Shown here: in pieces, positions 43,004-56,014 of the stretch | Layout: every line of letters begins with the position of its first letter | How positions within the stretch are numbered: position 1 is the stretch's first letter | Assembly: GCF_901709675.1 (NCBI RefSeq) | Contig: NW_023590231.1 | Span: forward strand, 64,001-128,000 | Direction of reading: 5' to 3' | Source: Syngnathus acus | Lineage: Eukaryota > Chordata > Actinopteri > Syngnathiformes > Syngnathidae | DNA: 64,000 bases | Notes under the pieces: generated by a model | Seen by the model: only the letters and a program-made list of their open reading frames with translations | Databases searched by the model: none | Told to the model about the DNA's origin: nothing | Translations under genes and position numbers: made by a program

Positions 43004-44451
43004 TCATCATCATCATCATCGTCGTTTTAAAGTCCGCTTTCCAGGCGCCGCTGGGTTGGACTGGGTTCTCGATATGGCCGTCTCTAGCCATACTGAGAAT
43101 TTTTGGAGCAAAACTTTTTACAGCCGGATGCCCTTCCTGACGCTAACCCAAAGGGAAATTGATTTTCTGTCGGGGTTGACTCCCTTAGCCCATTCCTCTC
43201 CCGAGGAGCCCACTGGGCAGTGGTACTATTTAACCCATAGTTGGGGGCTGGTTCGTGGGCACCAGGGCGTGTCCACACACCGGTGGGCCTGCGTGCCGCA
43301 CGTCTAGGGGCCAAACCTCCTCCGAGTCCCTTGTAGTTTAGCCTGGGTCCGTGTTGTACCCAGTTACCATGTGTCGCCGCGTGGAGGCACTACATAGGGC
43401 TTGCTGTTAGAGAGGCTATGTACTGGCAGGGAGAGACTTACGCACTCGGCTCTCCCGTTCGCATACTGCTAGCCAGCGGTGAGGGTTGACAGTGAGAAGT
43501 GACATGCACTGGACACTCCACCAACACACTAGACCAGGGGTGGGCAAACTACGGCCCGCGGGCCACATCCGGCCCACGGGACCGTTTAATCCGGCCCGCC
43601 AACCCTGAATTAATTGTATTATTAAACTTTTTTTTTTGTCATTTTGCCTGCAATGACTGCGTTTCCCCAGTAGATGGGGAACCGCTCGCCTGCGCATTTA
43701 CTACCGGAAGCCGTGTCAGAAAGCTCGGTGCACACTCACAAGTGCGTGTACGTACGTACTCAGTAGTACGGACATGGCGCACTCGCGCTCTATTTGTATC
43801 AGTCCCGAATTTAGAGCGTGGGCTGTGACGACAGCATTCTTGTAATTCGCTCGCTGAGCTTTCAGATACAGTTTGACGCTAAAGCCACCCACAAACCTTC
43901 CCCTGGAATCCTTCCATTAAAATGAGTGGCCCGAAGAAAAGAAGTGAGTGCCGAATGTTAAAAGAGTGGCCAATTTGGCTCGACGTACGCGACGTGACGT
44001 TCAGCCACATCAACCCGTCACAGATCGAGGTAAACGGATCTCTCCTAAGAGTTTGATGTGATCTCATAAGATAAACATTTTTCATTAATCTGACCTGCAG
44101 GCACTGAAGTGATGGAGACTGTTATTCATAATAATAGTGTCGTATTTTATGAGAATCACTGATCGCAGTTTTTTAGTGATTTTCTTTTTTTTTTAATGCT
44201 GTTAATAAATGCATTTGTTTTCAAAAAACTTGTTTGGAATATCCATGCTTTACTACCTACTAAAGGCCAAAATCTTTTATGCAATGACCTTTACAGGTCG
44301 CTTATATTACTTCACACAAACACTACGTCCATCTGCTCCTGGTTCGGCCCTCCGGTCCAAATTTAGAACCCAGTTCGGCCCGCGAGTCAAAAAGTTTGCC
44401 CACCCCTGCACTAGACGCATCACAACAACCCGACTTGGTGTTATGAAGTCA
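43004..44451 (-). mobile_element. Retroposon (RTE-like 3' end) inserted in the Gypsy pol
   Basis: On the minus strand it ends GGACTTTAAAACGACGATGATGATG with the (ATG)n tail at 43004-43022. It contains the block GTCAGGAAGGGCATCCGGCT seen in RTE-type 3' regions. The two Gypsy flanks join as GTGCTTGATG + CCAAGAACTCC, restoring SVLDA-KNSFWQ. A hAT (43535-44408) lies inside. Family assignment is tentative. Confidence 0.65.
43535..44408. mobile_element. hAT-type element, 874 bp, with 8-bp target duplication
   Basis: The termini are CAGGGGTGGGCAAACTACGG and GTTTGCCCACCCCTG, with target duplication CACTAGAC (43527-43534, 44409-44416). No intact transposase frame. Confidence 0.95.
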
Positions 44452-44541
44452 GACACATCAAGCACCGAAAACAGGGTGGCACCTGACATTTTGCTGGCTA
44501 CGTCTTCCACACTACGCATCGGATAGTGGGGTCTCTTTAAA
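44452..44541 (-). pseudogene. Ty3/Gypsy pol, upstream RT segment
   Basis: The minus strand reads LKRPHYPMRSVEDVASKMSG, ATLFSVLD, the finger region immediately 5' of KNSFWQ at 43003. It ends abruptly where satellite A starts (44542). Confidence 0.85.
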
Positions 44542-45955
44542 TCCAGAAAACGTGCTCAGCTCGTCGAGAAAATGCGATTTAAGCAATAAAACTAAAAATG
44601 CTTATAAAACATAAACCAAACGTTGCAGGTGGTCATTTCTGCATGCGCAGTGATAAACTGGGCACTCTGAAGCCCCCCAAGAGCGCTTTTTACTATGCCA
44701 ACCTAACCAGAGTGACGGGAGAGGCACCATCCAGAAAACGTGCTCAGCTCGTCGAGAAAATGCGATTTAAGCAATAAAACAAAAAATGCTTATAAAACAT
44801 AAACCAAACGTTGCAGGTGGTCATTTCTGCATGCGCAGTGATAAACCCGGCACTCTGAAGCACCCAAGAGCGCTTTTTACTAGAAATAGTGCTCAGCTCG
44901 TCGAGAAAATGCGCTCTAAGCAATACAATTAAAGATGCTCATAAAACATAAACCAAACGTTGCAGGTGGTCATTTCTTTACGTGCAGTGATAAACTCGGC
45001 ACTCTGAAGCACCCAAGAGCGCTTTTTACTTTGCCAACCTAACCAGAGTGACGGGAGAGGCACCATCCAGAAAACGTGCTCAGCTCGTCGAGAAAATGCG
45101 ATTTAAGCAATAAAACTAAAAATGCTTATAAACATAAACCAAACGTTGCAGGTGGTCATTTCTGCATGCGCAGTGATAAACTGGGCACTCTGAAGCCCCC
45201 AAGAGCGCTTTTTTACTATGCCAACCTAACCAGAGTGACGGGAGAGGCACCATCCAGAAAACGTGCTCAGCTCGTCGAGAAAATGTGATTTAAGCAATAA
45301 AACAAAAAATGCTTATAAAACATAAACCAAACGTTGCAGGTGGTCATTTCTGCATGCGCAGTGATAAACTGGGCACTCTGAAGCCCCCAAGAGCGCTTTT
45401 TACTATGCCAACCTAACCAGAGTGACGGGAGAGGCACCATCCAGAAAACGTGCTCAGCTCGTCGAGAAAATGCGATTTAAGCAATAAAACAAAAAATGCT
45501 TATAAAACATAAACCAAACGTTGCAGGTGGTCATTTCTGCATGCGCAGTGATAAACCCGGCACTCTGAAGCACCCAAGAGCGCTTTTTACTAGAAATAGT
45601 GCTCAGCTCGTCGAGAAAATGCGCTCTAAGCAATACAATTAAAAATGCTCATAAAACATAAACCAAACGTTGCAGGTGGTCATTTCTTTATGTGCAGTGA
45701 TAAACTCGGCACTCTGAAGCACCCAAGAGCGCTTTTTACTTTGCCAACCTAACCAGAGTGACGGGAGAGGCACCATCCAGAAAACGTGCTCAGCTCGTCG
45801 AGAAAATGCGATTTAAGCAATACAACTAAAAATGCTTATAAAACATAAACCAAACGTTGCAGGTTGTCATTTCTTCATGCGCAGTGATAAACTCCGCACT
45901 CTGAAGGACCCAAGAGCGCTTTTTACTATGCCAACTTAACCACAGTGACGTGAGG
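44542..45955 (+). repeat. Satellite A, block 1, forward
   Basis: Monomer starts (CCAGAAAACGTGCTCAGC or CTAGAAATAGTGCTCAGC) lie at 44543, 44731, 44880, 45067, 45254, 45441, 45590 and 45777. Lengths are about 188 or 149 bp. Variants recur in the order 188-149-187. Confidence 0.95.
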
Positions 45956-46845
45956 CGACCGGGCGCGGACGCTAACTCACGCCCGGCAGGAGTGCTCGGA
46001 GGGCGGATAGGCTTTCACGGAGGTCCCGCCAGCCGGTCCGCGGGCCATTCAGGGTCCCATACATGACCGGGCGCGGTCTCGAACTCAGGCCCGGCAGGAG
46101 TGCTCGGAGGGCGGATAGGCATTCACGGATGGTACCGCCAGCAGGTCCGCGGGCCATTTAGGGTCCCATACATGACGGGCGCGGTCTCGAACTCAGGCCC
46201 GGCAGGATGTGCTCGGAGGGCGGATAGGCATTCACGGAGGTACCGCCAGCAGGTCCGCGGGCCATTTAGGGTCCCATAAGTGACCGGGCGCGGTCTCGAA
46301 CTCACGCCCGGCAGGAGTGCTCGGAGGGCGGATAGGCTTTCACGGTGGTACCGCCAGCCGGTCCGCGGGTCATTTAGGGTCCCATAAGTGACAGGGCGCG
46401 GTCTCTAACCCACGCCCGGCAGGAGTGCTCGGAGGGCGGACAGGCTTTCACGGAGCTCCCGCCAGCGGTCCGCGGGCCATTTAGGGTCCCATAAGTGACC
46501 GGGCGCGGTCTCGAACTCACGCCCGGCAGGAGTGCTCGGAGGGCGGATAGGCTTTCACGGTGGTACCGCCAGCCGGTCCGCGGGCCATTTAGGGTCCCAT
46601 AAGTGACCGGGCCGCGGTCTCTAACTCAGGCCCGGCAGGAGTGCTCGGACGGCGGATAGGCATTCACGGAGGTACCGCCAGCCGGTCCGCGGGCCAATTA
46701 GGGTCCCATAAGTGACCGGGCGCGGTCTCTAACCCACGCCCGGCAGGAGTGCTCGGAGGGCGGACAGGCTTTCACGGAGCTCCCGCCAGCCGGTCCGCGG
46801 GCCAAATAGGGTCCCATAAGGGACCGGGGGCGGACGCTAAACCAC
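45956..46845 (+). repeat. Satellite B, block 1, forward
   Basis: A GC-rich 108-bp monomer. TGACCGGGCGCGGTCT-type starts at 46281, 46389, 46496 and 46604 give 108, 107 and 108 bp. It is linked to the preceding A block by a junction (AACCACAGTGACGTGAGGCG) seen at other A/B borders. Confidence 0.95.
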
Positions 46846-49162
46846 GCACTCAACTCGGCACTCTGAAGCACCCAAGAGCGCTTTTTACTAGAAAACGTGC
46901 TCAGCTCGTCGAGAAAATGCACTCTAAGCAATACAATTAAAAATGCTTATAAAACATAAACCAAACGTTGCAGGTGGTCATTTCTTCATGCGCAGTGATA
47001 AACTCGGCACTCTGAAGCACCCAAGAGCGCTTTTTACTTTGCCAACCTAACCAGAGTGACGGGAGAGGCACCATCCAGAAAACGTGCTCAGCTCGTCGAG
47101 AAAATGCGATTTAAGCAATAAAACTAAAAATGCTTATAAAACATAAACCAAACGTTGCAGGTGGTCATTTCTGCATGCGCAGTGATAAACTGGGCACTTT
47201 GAAGCCCCCAAGAGCACTTTTTACTATGCCAACCTAACCAGAGTGACGGGAGAGGCACCATCCAGAAAACGTGCTCAGCTCGTCGAGAAAATGCGATTTA
47301 AGCAATAAAACAAAAAATGCTTATAAAACATAAACCAAACGTTGCAGGTGGTCATTTCTGCATGCGCAGTGATAAACCCGGCACTCTGAAGCACCCAAGA
47401 GCGCTTTTTACTAGAAATAGTGCTCAGCTCGTCGAGAAAATGCGATTTAAGCAATAAAACTAAAAATGCTTATAAAACATAAACCAAACGTTGCAGGTGG
47501 TCATTTCTGCATGCGCAGTGATAAACTGGGCACTCTGAAGCCCCCAAGAGCGCTTTTAAGAGCGCTTTTTACTATGCCAACCTAACCAGAGTGACGGGAG
47601 AGGCACCATCCAGAAAACGTGCTCAGCTCGTCGAGAAAATGCGATTTAAGCAATAAAACAAAAAATGCTTATAAAACATAAACCAAACGTTGCAGGTGGT
47701 CATTTCTGCATGCGCAGTGATAAACCCGGCACTCTGAAGCACCCAAGAGCGCTTTTTACTAGAAATAGTGCTCAGCTCGTCGAGAAAATGCGCTCTAAGC
47801 AATACAATTAAAAATGCTCATAAAACATAAACCAAACGTTGCAGGTGGTCATTTCTTTATGTGCAGTGATAAACTCGGCACTCTGAAGCACCCAAGAGCG
47901 CTTTTTACTTTGCCAACCTAACCAGAGTGACGGGAGAGGCACCATCCAGAAAACGTGCTCAGCTCGTCGAGAAAATGCGATTTAAGCAATAAAACTAAAA
48001 ATGCTTATAAAACATAAACCAAACGTTGCAGGTGGTCATTTCTGCATGCGCAGTGATAAACTGGGCACTCTGAAGCCCCCAAGAGTGCTTTTTACTATGC
48101 CAACCTAACCAGAGTGACGGGAGAGGCACCATCCAGAAAACGTGCTCAGCTCGTCGAGAAAATGCGATTTAAGCAATAAACAAAAAATGCTTATAAAACA
48201 TAAACCAAACGTTGCAGGTGGTCATTTCTGCATGCGCAGTGATAAACCCGGCACTCTGAAGCACCCAAGAGCGCTTTTTACTAGAAATAGTGCTCAGCTC
48301 GTCGAGAAAATGCGCTCTAAGCAATACAATTAAAAATGCTCATAAACATAAACCAAACGTTGCAGGTGGTCATTTCTTTATGTGCAGTGATAAACTCGGC
48401 ACTCTGAAGCACCCAAGAGCGCTTTTTACTTTGCCAACCTAACCAGAGTGACGGGAGAGGCACCATCCAGAAAACGTGCTCAGCTCGTCGAGAAAATGCG
48501 ATTTAAGCAATAAAACTAAAAATGCTTATAAAACATAAACCAAACGTTGCAGGTGGTCATTTCTGCATGCGCAGTGATAAACTGGGCACTCTGAAGCCCC
48601 CAAGAGCACTTTTTACTATGCCAACCTAACCAGAGTGACGGGAGAGGCACCATCCAGAAAACGTGCTCAGCTCGTCGAGAAAATGCGATTTAAGCAATAA
48701 AACAAAAAATGCTTATAAAACATAAACCAAACGTTGCAGGTGGTCATTTCTGCATGCGCAGTGATAAACCCGGCACTCTGAAGCACCCAAGAGCGCTTTT
48801 TACTAGAAATAGTGCTCAGCTCGTCGAGAAAATGCGCTCTAAGCAATACAATTAAAAATGCTCATAAAACATAAACCAAACGTTGCAGGTGGTCATTTCT
48901 TTATGTGCAGTGATAAACTCGGCACTCTGAAGCACCCAAGAGCGCTTTTTACTTTGCCAACCTAACCAGAGTGACGGGAGAGGCACCATCCAGAAAACGT
49001 GCTCAGCTCGTCGAGAAAATGCGATTTAAGCAATAAAACTAAAAATGCTTATAAAACATAAACCAAACGTTGCAGGTTGTCATTTTTTCATGCGCAGTGA
49101 TAAACTCCGCACTCTGAAGGACCCAAGAGTGCTTTTTACTATGCCAACTTAACCACAGTGAC
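46846..49162 (+). repeat. Satellite A, block 2, forward
   Basis: It opens with the B-to-A junction (GCACTCAACTCGGCACTCTG), continues with repeated trimers, and ends in the same A-to-B junction as block 1. A small local duplication (AGAGCGCTTTTAAGAGCGCT, about 47548) marks a slippage. Confidence 0.95.
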
Positions 49163-49852
49163 GTGAGGCGACCGGGCGCGGACGCTAACTCACGCCCGGC
49201 AAGAGCGCTCGGAAGGCGGATAGGCTTTCACGGAAGCCCCGCCAGCAGGTCCGCGGGCCATTTAGGGTCCCATAAGTGACCGTGCGCGGTCTCTAACTCA
49301 CGCCCGGCAGGAGTGCTCGGAGGGCGGATAGGCTTTCACGGAGGTACCGCCAGCCGGTCCGCGGGCTATTTAGGGTCCCATAACTGACCGGGCGCGGTCT
49401 CTAACCCACGCCCGGCAGGAGTGCTCGGAGGGCGGATAGGCATTCACGGAGGGTCCCGCCAGCCGGTCCGCGGGCCATTCAGGGTCCCATACATGACCGG
49501 GCGCGGTCTCTAACCCACGCCCGGCGGGAGTGCTCGGAGGGCGGATAGGCATCCACGGACGTCCCGCCAGCCGGTCCGCGGGCCATTCAGGGTCCCATAC
49601 ATGACCGGGCGTAGTCTCGAACTCAGGCCCGGCAGGAGTGCTCGGAGGGCGGATAGGCATTCACGGAAGTACCGCCAGCAGGTCCGCGGGCCATTTAGGG
49701 TCCCATAAGTGACCGGGCGCGGTCTCGAACTCACGCCCGGAAGGAGTGCTCGGAGGGCGGATAGGCTTTCACGGTGGTACCGCCAGCCGGTCCGCGGGCC
49801 ATTTAGGGTCCCATAAGTGACCGGGCGCGGTCTCTAACCCACGCCCGGCAGT
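49163..49852 (+). repeat. Satellite B, block 2, forward
   Basis: Six to seven 108-bp monomers, ending inside a monomer at ACGCCCGGCAG where the array flips strand. Confidence 0.95.
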
Positions 49853-51560
49853 GAATAAGAAATGACCACCTGCAACGTTTGGTTTATGTTTTATGAGCAT
49901 TTTTAATTGTATTGCTTAGAGCGCATTTTCTCGACGAGCTGAGCACTATTTCTAGTAAAAAGCGCTCTTGGGTGCTTCAGAGTGCCGGGTTTATCACTGC
50001 GCATGCAGAAATGACCACCTGCAACGTTTGGTTTATGTTTTATAAGCATTTTTTGTTTTATTGCTTAAATCGCATTTTCTCGACGAGCTGAGCACGTTTT
50101 CTGGATGGTGCCTCTCCCGTCACTCTGGTTAGGTTGGCATAGTAAAAAGTGCTCTTGGGGGCTTCAGAGTGCCCAGTTTATCACTGCGCATGCAGAAATG
50201 ACCACCTGCAACGTTTGGTTTATGTTTTATAAGCATTTTTAGTTTTATTGCTTAAATCGCATTTTCTCGACGAGCTGAGCACGTTTTCTGGATGGTGCCT
50301 CTCCCGTCACTCTGGTTAGGTTGGCAAAGTAAAAAGCGCTCTTGGGTGCTTCAGAGTGCCGAGTTTATCACTGCACATAAAGAAATGACCACCTGCAACG
50401 TTTGGTTTATGTTTTATGAGCATTTTTAATTGTATTGCTTAGAGCGCATTTTCTCGACGAGCTGAGCACTATTTCTAGTAAAAAGCGCTCTTGGGTGCTT
50501 CAGAGTGCCGGGTTTATCACTGCGCATGCAGAAATGACCACCTGCAACGTTTGGTTTATGTTTATAAGCATTTTTTGTTTTATTGCTTAAATCGCATTTT
50601 CTCGACGAGCTGAGCACGTTTTCTGGATGGTGCCTCTCCCGTCACTCTGGTTAGGTTGGCATAGTAAAAAGCGCTCTTGGGGGCTTCAGAGTGCCCAGTT
50701 ATCACTGCGCATGCAGAAATGACCACCTGCAACGTTTGGTTTATGTTTTATAAGCATTTTTAGTTTTATTGCTTAAATCGCATTTTCTCGACGAGCTGAG
50801 CACGTTTTCTGGATGGTGCCTCTCCCGTCACTCTGGTTAGGTTGGCAAAGTAAAAAGCGCTCTTGGGTGCTTCAGAGTGCCGAGTTTATCACTGCACATA
50901 AAGAAATGACCACCTGCAACGTTTGGTTTATGTTTTATGAGCATTTTTAATTGTATTGCTTAGAGCGCATTTTCTCGACGAGCTGAGCACTATTTCTAGT
51001 AAAAAGCGCTCTTGGGTGCTTCAGAGTGCCGGGTTTATCACCTGCGCATGCAGAAAATGACCACCTGCAACGTTTGGTTTATGTTTTATAAGCATTTTTT
51101 GTTTTATTGCTTAAATCGCATTTTCTCGACGAGCTGAGCACGTTTTCTGGATGGTGCCTCTCCCGTCACTCTGGTTAGGTTGGCATAGTAAAAAGTGCTC
51201 TTGGGGGCTTCAGAGTGCCCAGTTTATCACTGCGCATGCAGAAATGACCACCTGCAACGTTTGGTTTATGTTTTATAAGCATTTTTAGTTTTATTGCTTA
51301 AATCGAATTTTCTCGACGAGCTGAGCACGTTTTCTGGATGGTGCCTCTCCCGTCACTCTGGTTAGGTTGGCAAAGTAAAAAGCGCTCTTGGGTGCTTCAG
51401 AGTGCCGAGTTTATCACTGCGCATGAAGAAATGACCACCTGCAACGTTTGGTTTATGTTTTATAAGCATTTTTAATTGTATTGCTTAGAGTGCATTTTCT
51501 CGACGAGCTGAGCACGTTTTCTAGTAAAAAGCGCTCTTGGGTGCTTCAGAGTGCCGAGTT
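49853..51560 (-). repeat. Satellite A, block 1 of the inverted half
   Basis: The sequence is now the reverse complement of the forward A blocks (GAAATGACCACCTGCAACGT...). It starts mid-monomer (GTGAATAAGAAATGACC) right at the flip. The TTTCTAGTAAAAAGCGC marker of the 149-bp variant recurs about every 520 bp. Confidence 0.95.
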
Positions 51561-52892
51561 GAGTGCGTGGTTTAGCGTCCGCCCCCGGTCCCTTATGGGA
51601 CCCTATTTGGCCCGCGGACCGGCTGGCGGGAGCTCCGTGAATGCCTATCCGCCGTCCGAGCACTCCTGCTGGGCCTGAGTTAGAGACCGCGCCCGGTCAC
51701 TTATGGGACCCTAAATGGCCCGCGGACCGGCTGGCGGTACCACCGTGAAAGCCTATCCGCCCTCCGAGCACTCCTGCCGGGCGTGAGTTCGAGACCGCGC
51801 CCGGTCACTTATGGGACCCTAAATGGCCCGCGGACCGGCTGGCGGGAGCTCCGTGAAAGCCTGTCCGCCCTCCGAGCACTCCTGCCGGGCGTGGGTTAGA
51901 GACCGCGCCCGGTCACTTATGGGACCCTAAATGGCCCGCGGACCGGCTGGCGGTACCACCGTGAAAGCCTATCCGCCCTCCGAGCACTCCTGCCGGGCGT
52001 GAGTTCGAGACCGCGCCCGGTCACTTATGGGACCCTAAATGGCCCGCGGACCTGCTGGCGGTACCTCCGTGAATGCCTATCCGCCCTCCGAGCACTCCTG
52101 CCGGGCCTGAGTTCGAGACCGCGCCCGGTCATGTATGGGACCCTGAATGGCCCGCGGACCGGCTGGCGGGACGTCCGTGGATGCCTATCCGCCCTCCGAG
52201 CACTCCCGCCGGGCGTGGGTTAGAGACCGCGCCCGGTCATGTATGGGACCCTGAATGGCCCGCGGACCGGCTGGCGGGACCTCCTTGAATGCCTATCCGC
52301 CCTCCGAGCACTCCTGCCGGGCGTGGGTTAGAGACCGCGCCCGGTCAGTTATGGGACCCTAAATAGCCGCGGACCGGCTGGCGGGACCTCCGTGAATGCC
52401 TATCCGCCCCTCCGAGCACTCCTGCCGGTCCTGAGTTTGAGACCGCGCCCCGGTCAGTTATGGGACCCTAAATAGCCCGCGGACCGGCTGGCGGTACTTC
52501 CGTGAATGCCTATCCGCCCTCCGAGCACTCCTGCCGGGCCTGAGTTTGAGACCGCGCCCCGGTCAGTTATGGGACCCTAAATAGCCCGCGGACCGGCTGG
52601 CGGGACCTCCGTGAATGCCTATCCGCCCTCCGAGCACTCCTGCCGGGCGTGGGTTTGAGACCGCGCCCGGTCAGTTATGGGACCCTAAATAGCCCGCGGA
52701 CCGGCTGGCGGTACCTCCGTGAAAGCCTATCCGCCCTCCGAGCACTCCTGCCGGGCGTGAGGTAGAGACCGCGCACGGTCACTTATGGGACCCTAAATGG
52801 CCCGCGGACGTGCTGGCGGCGCTTCCGTGAAAGCCTATCCGCCTTCCGAGCGCTCTTGCCGGGCGTGAGTTAGCGTCCGCGCCCGGTCGCCT
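51561..52892 (-). repeat. Satellite B, block 1 of the inverted half
   Basis: About twelve 108-bp monomers, bounded by both junction types in reverse complement (AGTTGAGTGCGTGGTTTAGC on the left, CGCCTCACGTCACTGTGGTT on the right). Confidence 0.95.
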
Positions 52893-55013
52893 CACGTCAC
52901 TGTGGTTAAGTTGGCATAGTAAAAAGCGCTCTTGGGTCCTTCAGAGTGCGGAGTTTATCACTGCGCATGAAGAAATGACAACCTGCAACGTTTGGTTTAT
53001 GTTTTATAAGCATTTTTAGTTTTATTGCTTAAATCGCATTTTCTCGACGAGCTGAGCACGTTTTCTGGATGGTGCCTCTCCCGTCACTCTGGTTAGGTTG
53101 GCAAAGTAAAAAGCGCTCTTGGGTGCTTCAGAGTGCCGAGTTTATCACTGCACATAAAGAAATGACCACCTGCAACGTTTGGTTTATGTTTTATGAGCAT
53201 TTTTAATTGTATTGCTTAGAGCGCATTTTCTCGACGAGCTGAGCACTATTTCTAGTAAAAAGCGCTCTTGGGTGCTTCAGAGTGCCGGGTTTATCACTGC
53301 GCATGCAGAAATGACCACCTGCAACGTTTGGTTTATGTTTTATAAGCATTTTTTGTTTTATTGCTTAAATCGCATTTTCTCGACGAGCTGAGCACGTTTT
53401 CTGGATGGTGCCTCTCCCGTCACTCTGGTTAGGTTGGCATAGTAAAAAGCGCTCTTGGGGGCTTCAGAGTGCCCAGTTTATCACTGCGCATGCAGAAATG
53501 ACCACCTGCAACGTTTGGTTTATGTTTTATAAGCATTTTAGTTTTATTGCTTAAATCGCATTTTCTCGACGAGCTGAGCACGTTTTCTGGATGGTGCCTC
53601 TCCCGTCACTCTGGTTAGGTTGGCAAAGTAAAAAGCGCTCTTGGGTGCTTCAGAGTGCCGAGTTTATCACTGCACATAAAGAAATGACCACCTGCAACGT
53701 TTGGTTTATGTTTTATGAGCATTTTTAATTGTATTGCTTAGAGCGCATTTTCTCGACGAGCTGAGCACTATTTCTAGTAAAAAGCGCTCTTGGGTGCTTC
53801 AGAGTGCCGGGTTTATCACTGCGCATGCAGAAATGACCACCTGCAACGTTTGGTTTATGTTTTATAAGCATTTTTTGTTTTATTGCTTAAATCGCATTTT
53901 CTCGACGAGCTGAGCACGTTTTCTGGATGGTGCCTCTCCCGTCACTCTGGTTAGGTTGGCAAAGTAAAAAGCGCTCTTGGGGGCTTCAGAGTGCCCAGTT
54001 TATCACTGCACATAAAGAAATGACCACCTGCAACGTTTGGTTTATGTTTTATGAGCATTTTTAATTGTATTGCTTAGAGCGCATTTTCTCGACGAGCTGA
54101 GCACTATTTCTAGTAAAAAGCGCTCTTGGGTGCTTCAGAGTGCCGGGTTTATCACTGCGCATGCAGAAATGACCACCTGCAACGTTTGGTTTATGTTTTA
54201 TAAGCATTTTTTGTTTTATTGCTTAAATCGCATTTTCTCGACGAGCTGAGCACGTTTTCTGGATGGTGCCTCTCCCGTCACTCTGGTTAGGTTGGCATAG
54301 TAAAAAGCGCTCTTGGGGGCTTCAGAGTGCCCAGTTTATCACTGCGCATGCAGAAATGACCACCTGCAACGTTTGGTTTATGTTTTATAAGCATTTTTAG
54401 TTTTATTGCTTAAATCGCATTTTCTCGACGAGCTGAGCACGTTTTCTGGATGGTGCCTCTCCCGTCACTCTGGTTAGGTTGGCAAAGTAAAAAGCGCTCT
54501 TGGGTGCTTCAGAGTGCCGAGTTTATCACTGCACATAAAGAAATGACCACCTGCAACGTTTGGTTTATGTTTTATGAGCATTTTTAATTGTATTGCTTAG
54601 AGCGCATTTTCTCGACGAGCTGAGCACTATTTCTAGTAAAAAGCACTCTTGGGTGCTTCAGAGTGCCGGGTTTATCACTGCGCATGCAGAAATGACCACC
54701 TGCAACGTTTGGTTTATGTTTTATAAGCATTTTTTGTTTTATTGCTTAAATCGCATTTTCTCGACGAGCTGAGCACGTTTTCTGGATGGTGCCTCTCCCG
54801 TCACTCTGGTTAGGTTGGCATAGTAAAAAGCGCTCTTGGGGGCTTCAGAGTGCCCAGTTTATCACTGCGCATGCAGAAATGACCACCTGCAACGTTTGGT
54901 TTATGTTTCATAAGCATTTTTAGTTTTATTGCTTAAATCGCATTTTCTCGACGAGCTGAGCACGTTTTCTAGTAAAAAGCGCTCTTGGGTGCTTCAGAGT
55001 ACCGAGTTGAGTG
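52893..55013 (-). repeat. Satellite A, block 2 of the inverted half
   Basis: About four 524-bp trimers, one of them shortened (a missing monomer near 53995). Confidence 0.95.
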
Positions 55014-56014
55014 CGTGGTTTAGCGTCCGCCCCCGGTCCCTTATGGGACCCTATTTGGCCCGCGGACCGGCTGGCGGGAGCTCCGTGAAAGCCTGTCCGC
55101 CCTCCGAGCACTCCTGCCGGGCGTGGGTTAGAGACCGCGCCCGGTCACTTATGGGACCCTAATTGGCCCGCGGACCGGCTGGCGGTACCCTCCGTGAATG
55201 CCTATCCGCCGTCCGAGCACTCCTGCCGGGCCTGAGTTAGAGACCGCGCCCGGTCACTTATGGGACCCTAAATGGCCCGCGGACCGGCTGGCGGTACCAC
55301 CGTGAAAGCCTATCCGCCCTCCGAGCACTCCTGCCGGGCGTGAGTTCGAGACCGCGCCCGGTCATTTATGGGACCCTAAATGGCCCGCGGACCTGCTGGC
55401 GGGAGCTCCGTGAAAGCCTGTCCGCCCTCCGAGCACTCCTGCCGGGCGTGGGTTAGAGACCGCGCCCGGTCACTTATGGGACCCTAAATGGCCCGCGGAC
55501 CGGCTGGCGGGACCTCCGTGAATGCCTATCCGCCCTCCGAGCACTCCTGCCGGGCCTGAGTTTGAGACCGCGCCCGGTCAGTTATGGGACCCTAAATAGC
55601 CCGCGGACCGGCTGGCGGGACTTCCGTGAATGCCTATCCGCCCTCCGAGCACTCCTGCCGGGCCTGAGTTTGAGACCGCGCCCGGTCAGTTATGGGACCC
55701 TAAATAGCCCGCGGACCCGTGGCGGGACTTCCGTGAATGCCTATCCGCCCTCCGAGCACTCCTGCCGGGCGTGGGTTTGAGACCGCGCCCGGTCAGTTAT
55801 GGGACCCTAAATAGCCCGCGGACCGGCTGGCGGGTACCTCCGTGAAAGCCTATCCGCCCTCCGAGCACTCCTGCCGGTCGTGAGTTAGAGACCGCGCACG
55901 GTCACTTATGGGACCCTAAATGGCCCGCGGACCTGCTGACGGGGCTTCCGTGAAAGCCTATCCGCCTTCCGAGCGCTCTTGCCGGGCGTGAGTTAGCGTC
56001 CGCGCCCGGTCGCC
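55014..56014 (-). repeat. Satellite B, block 2 of the inverted half
   Basis: About nine 108-bp monomers with the same two flanking junctions. Confidence 0.95.
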
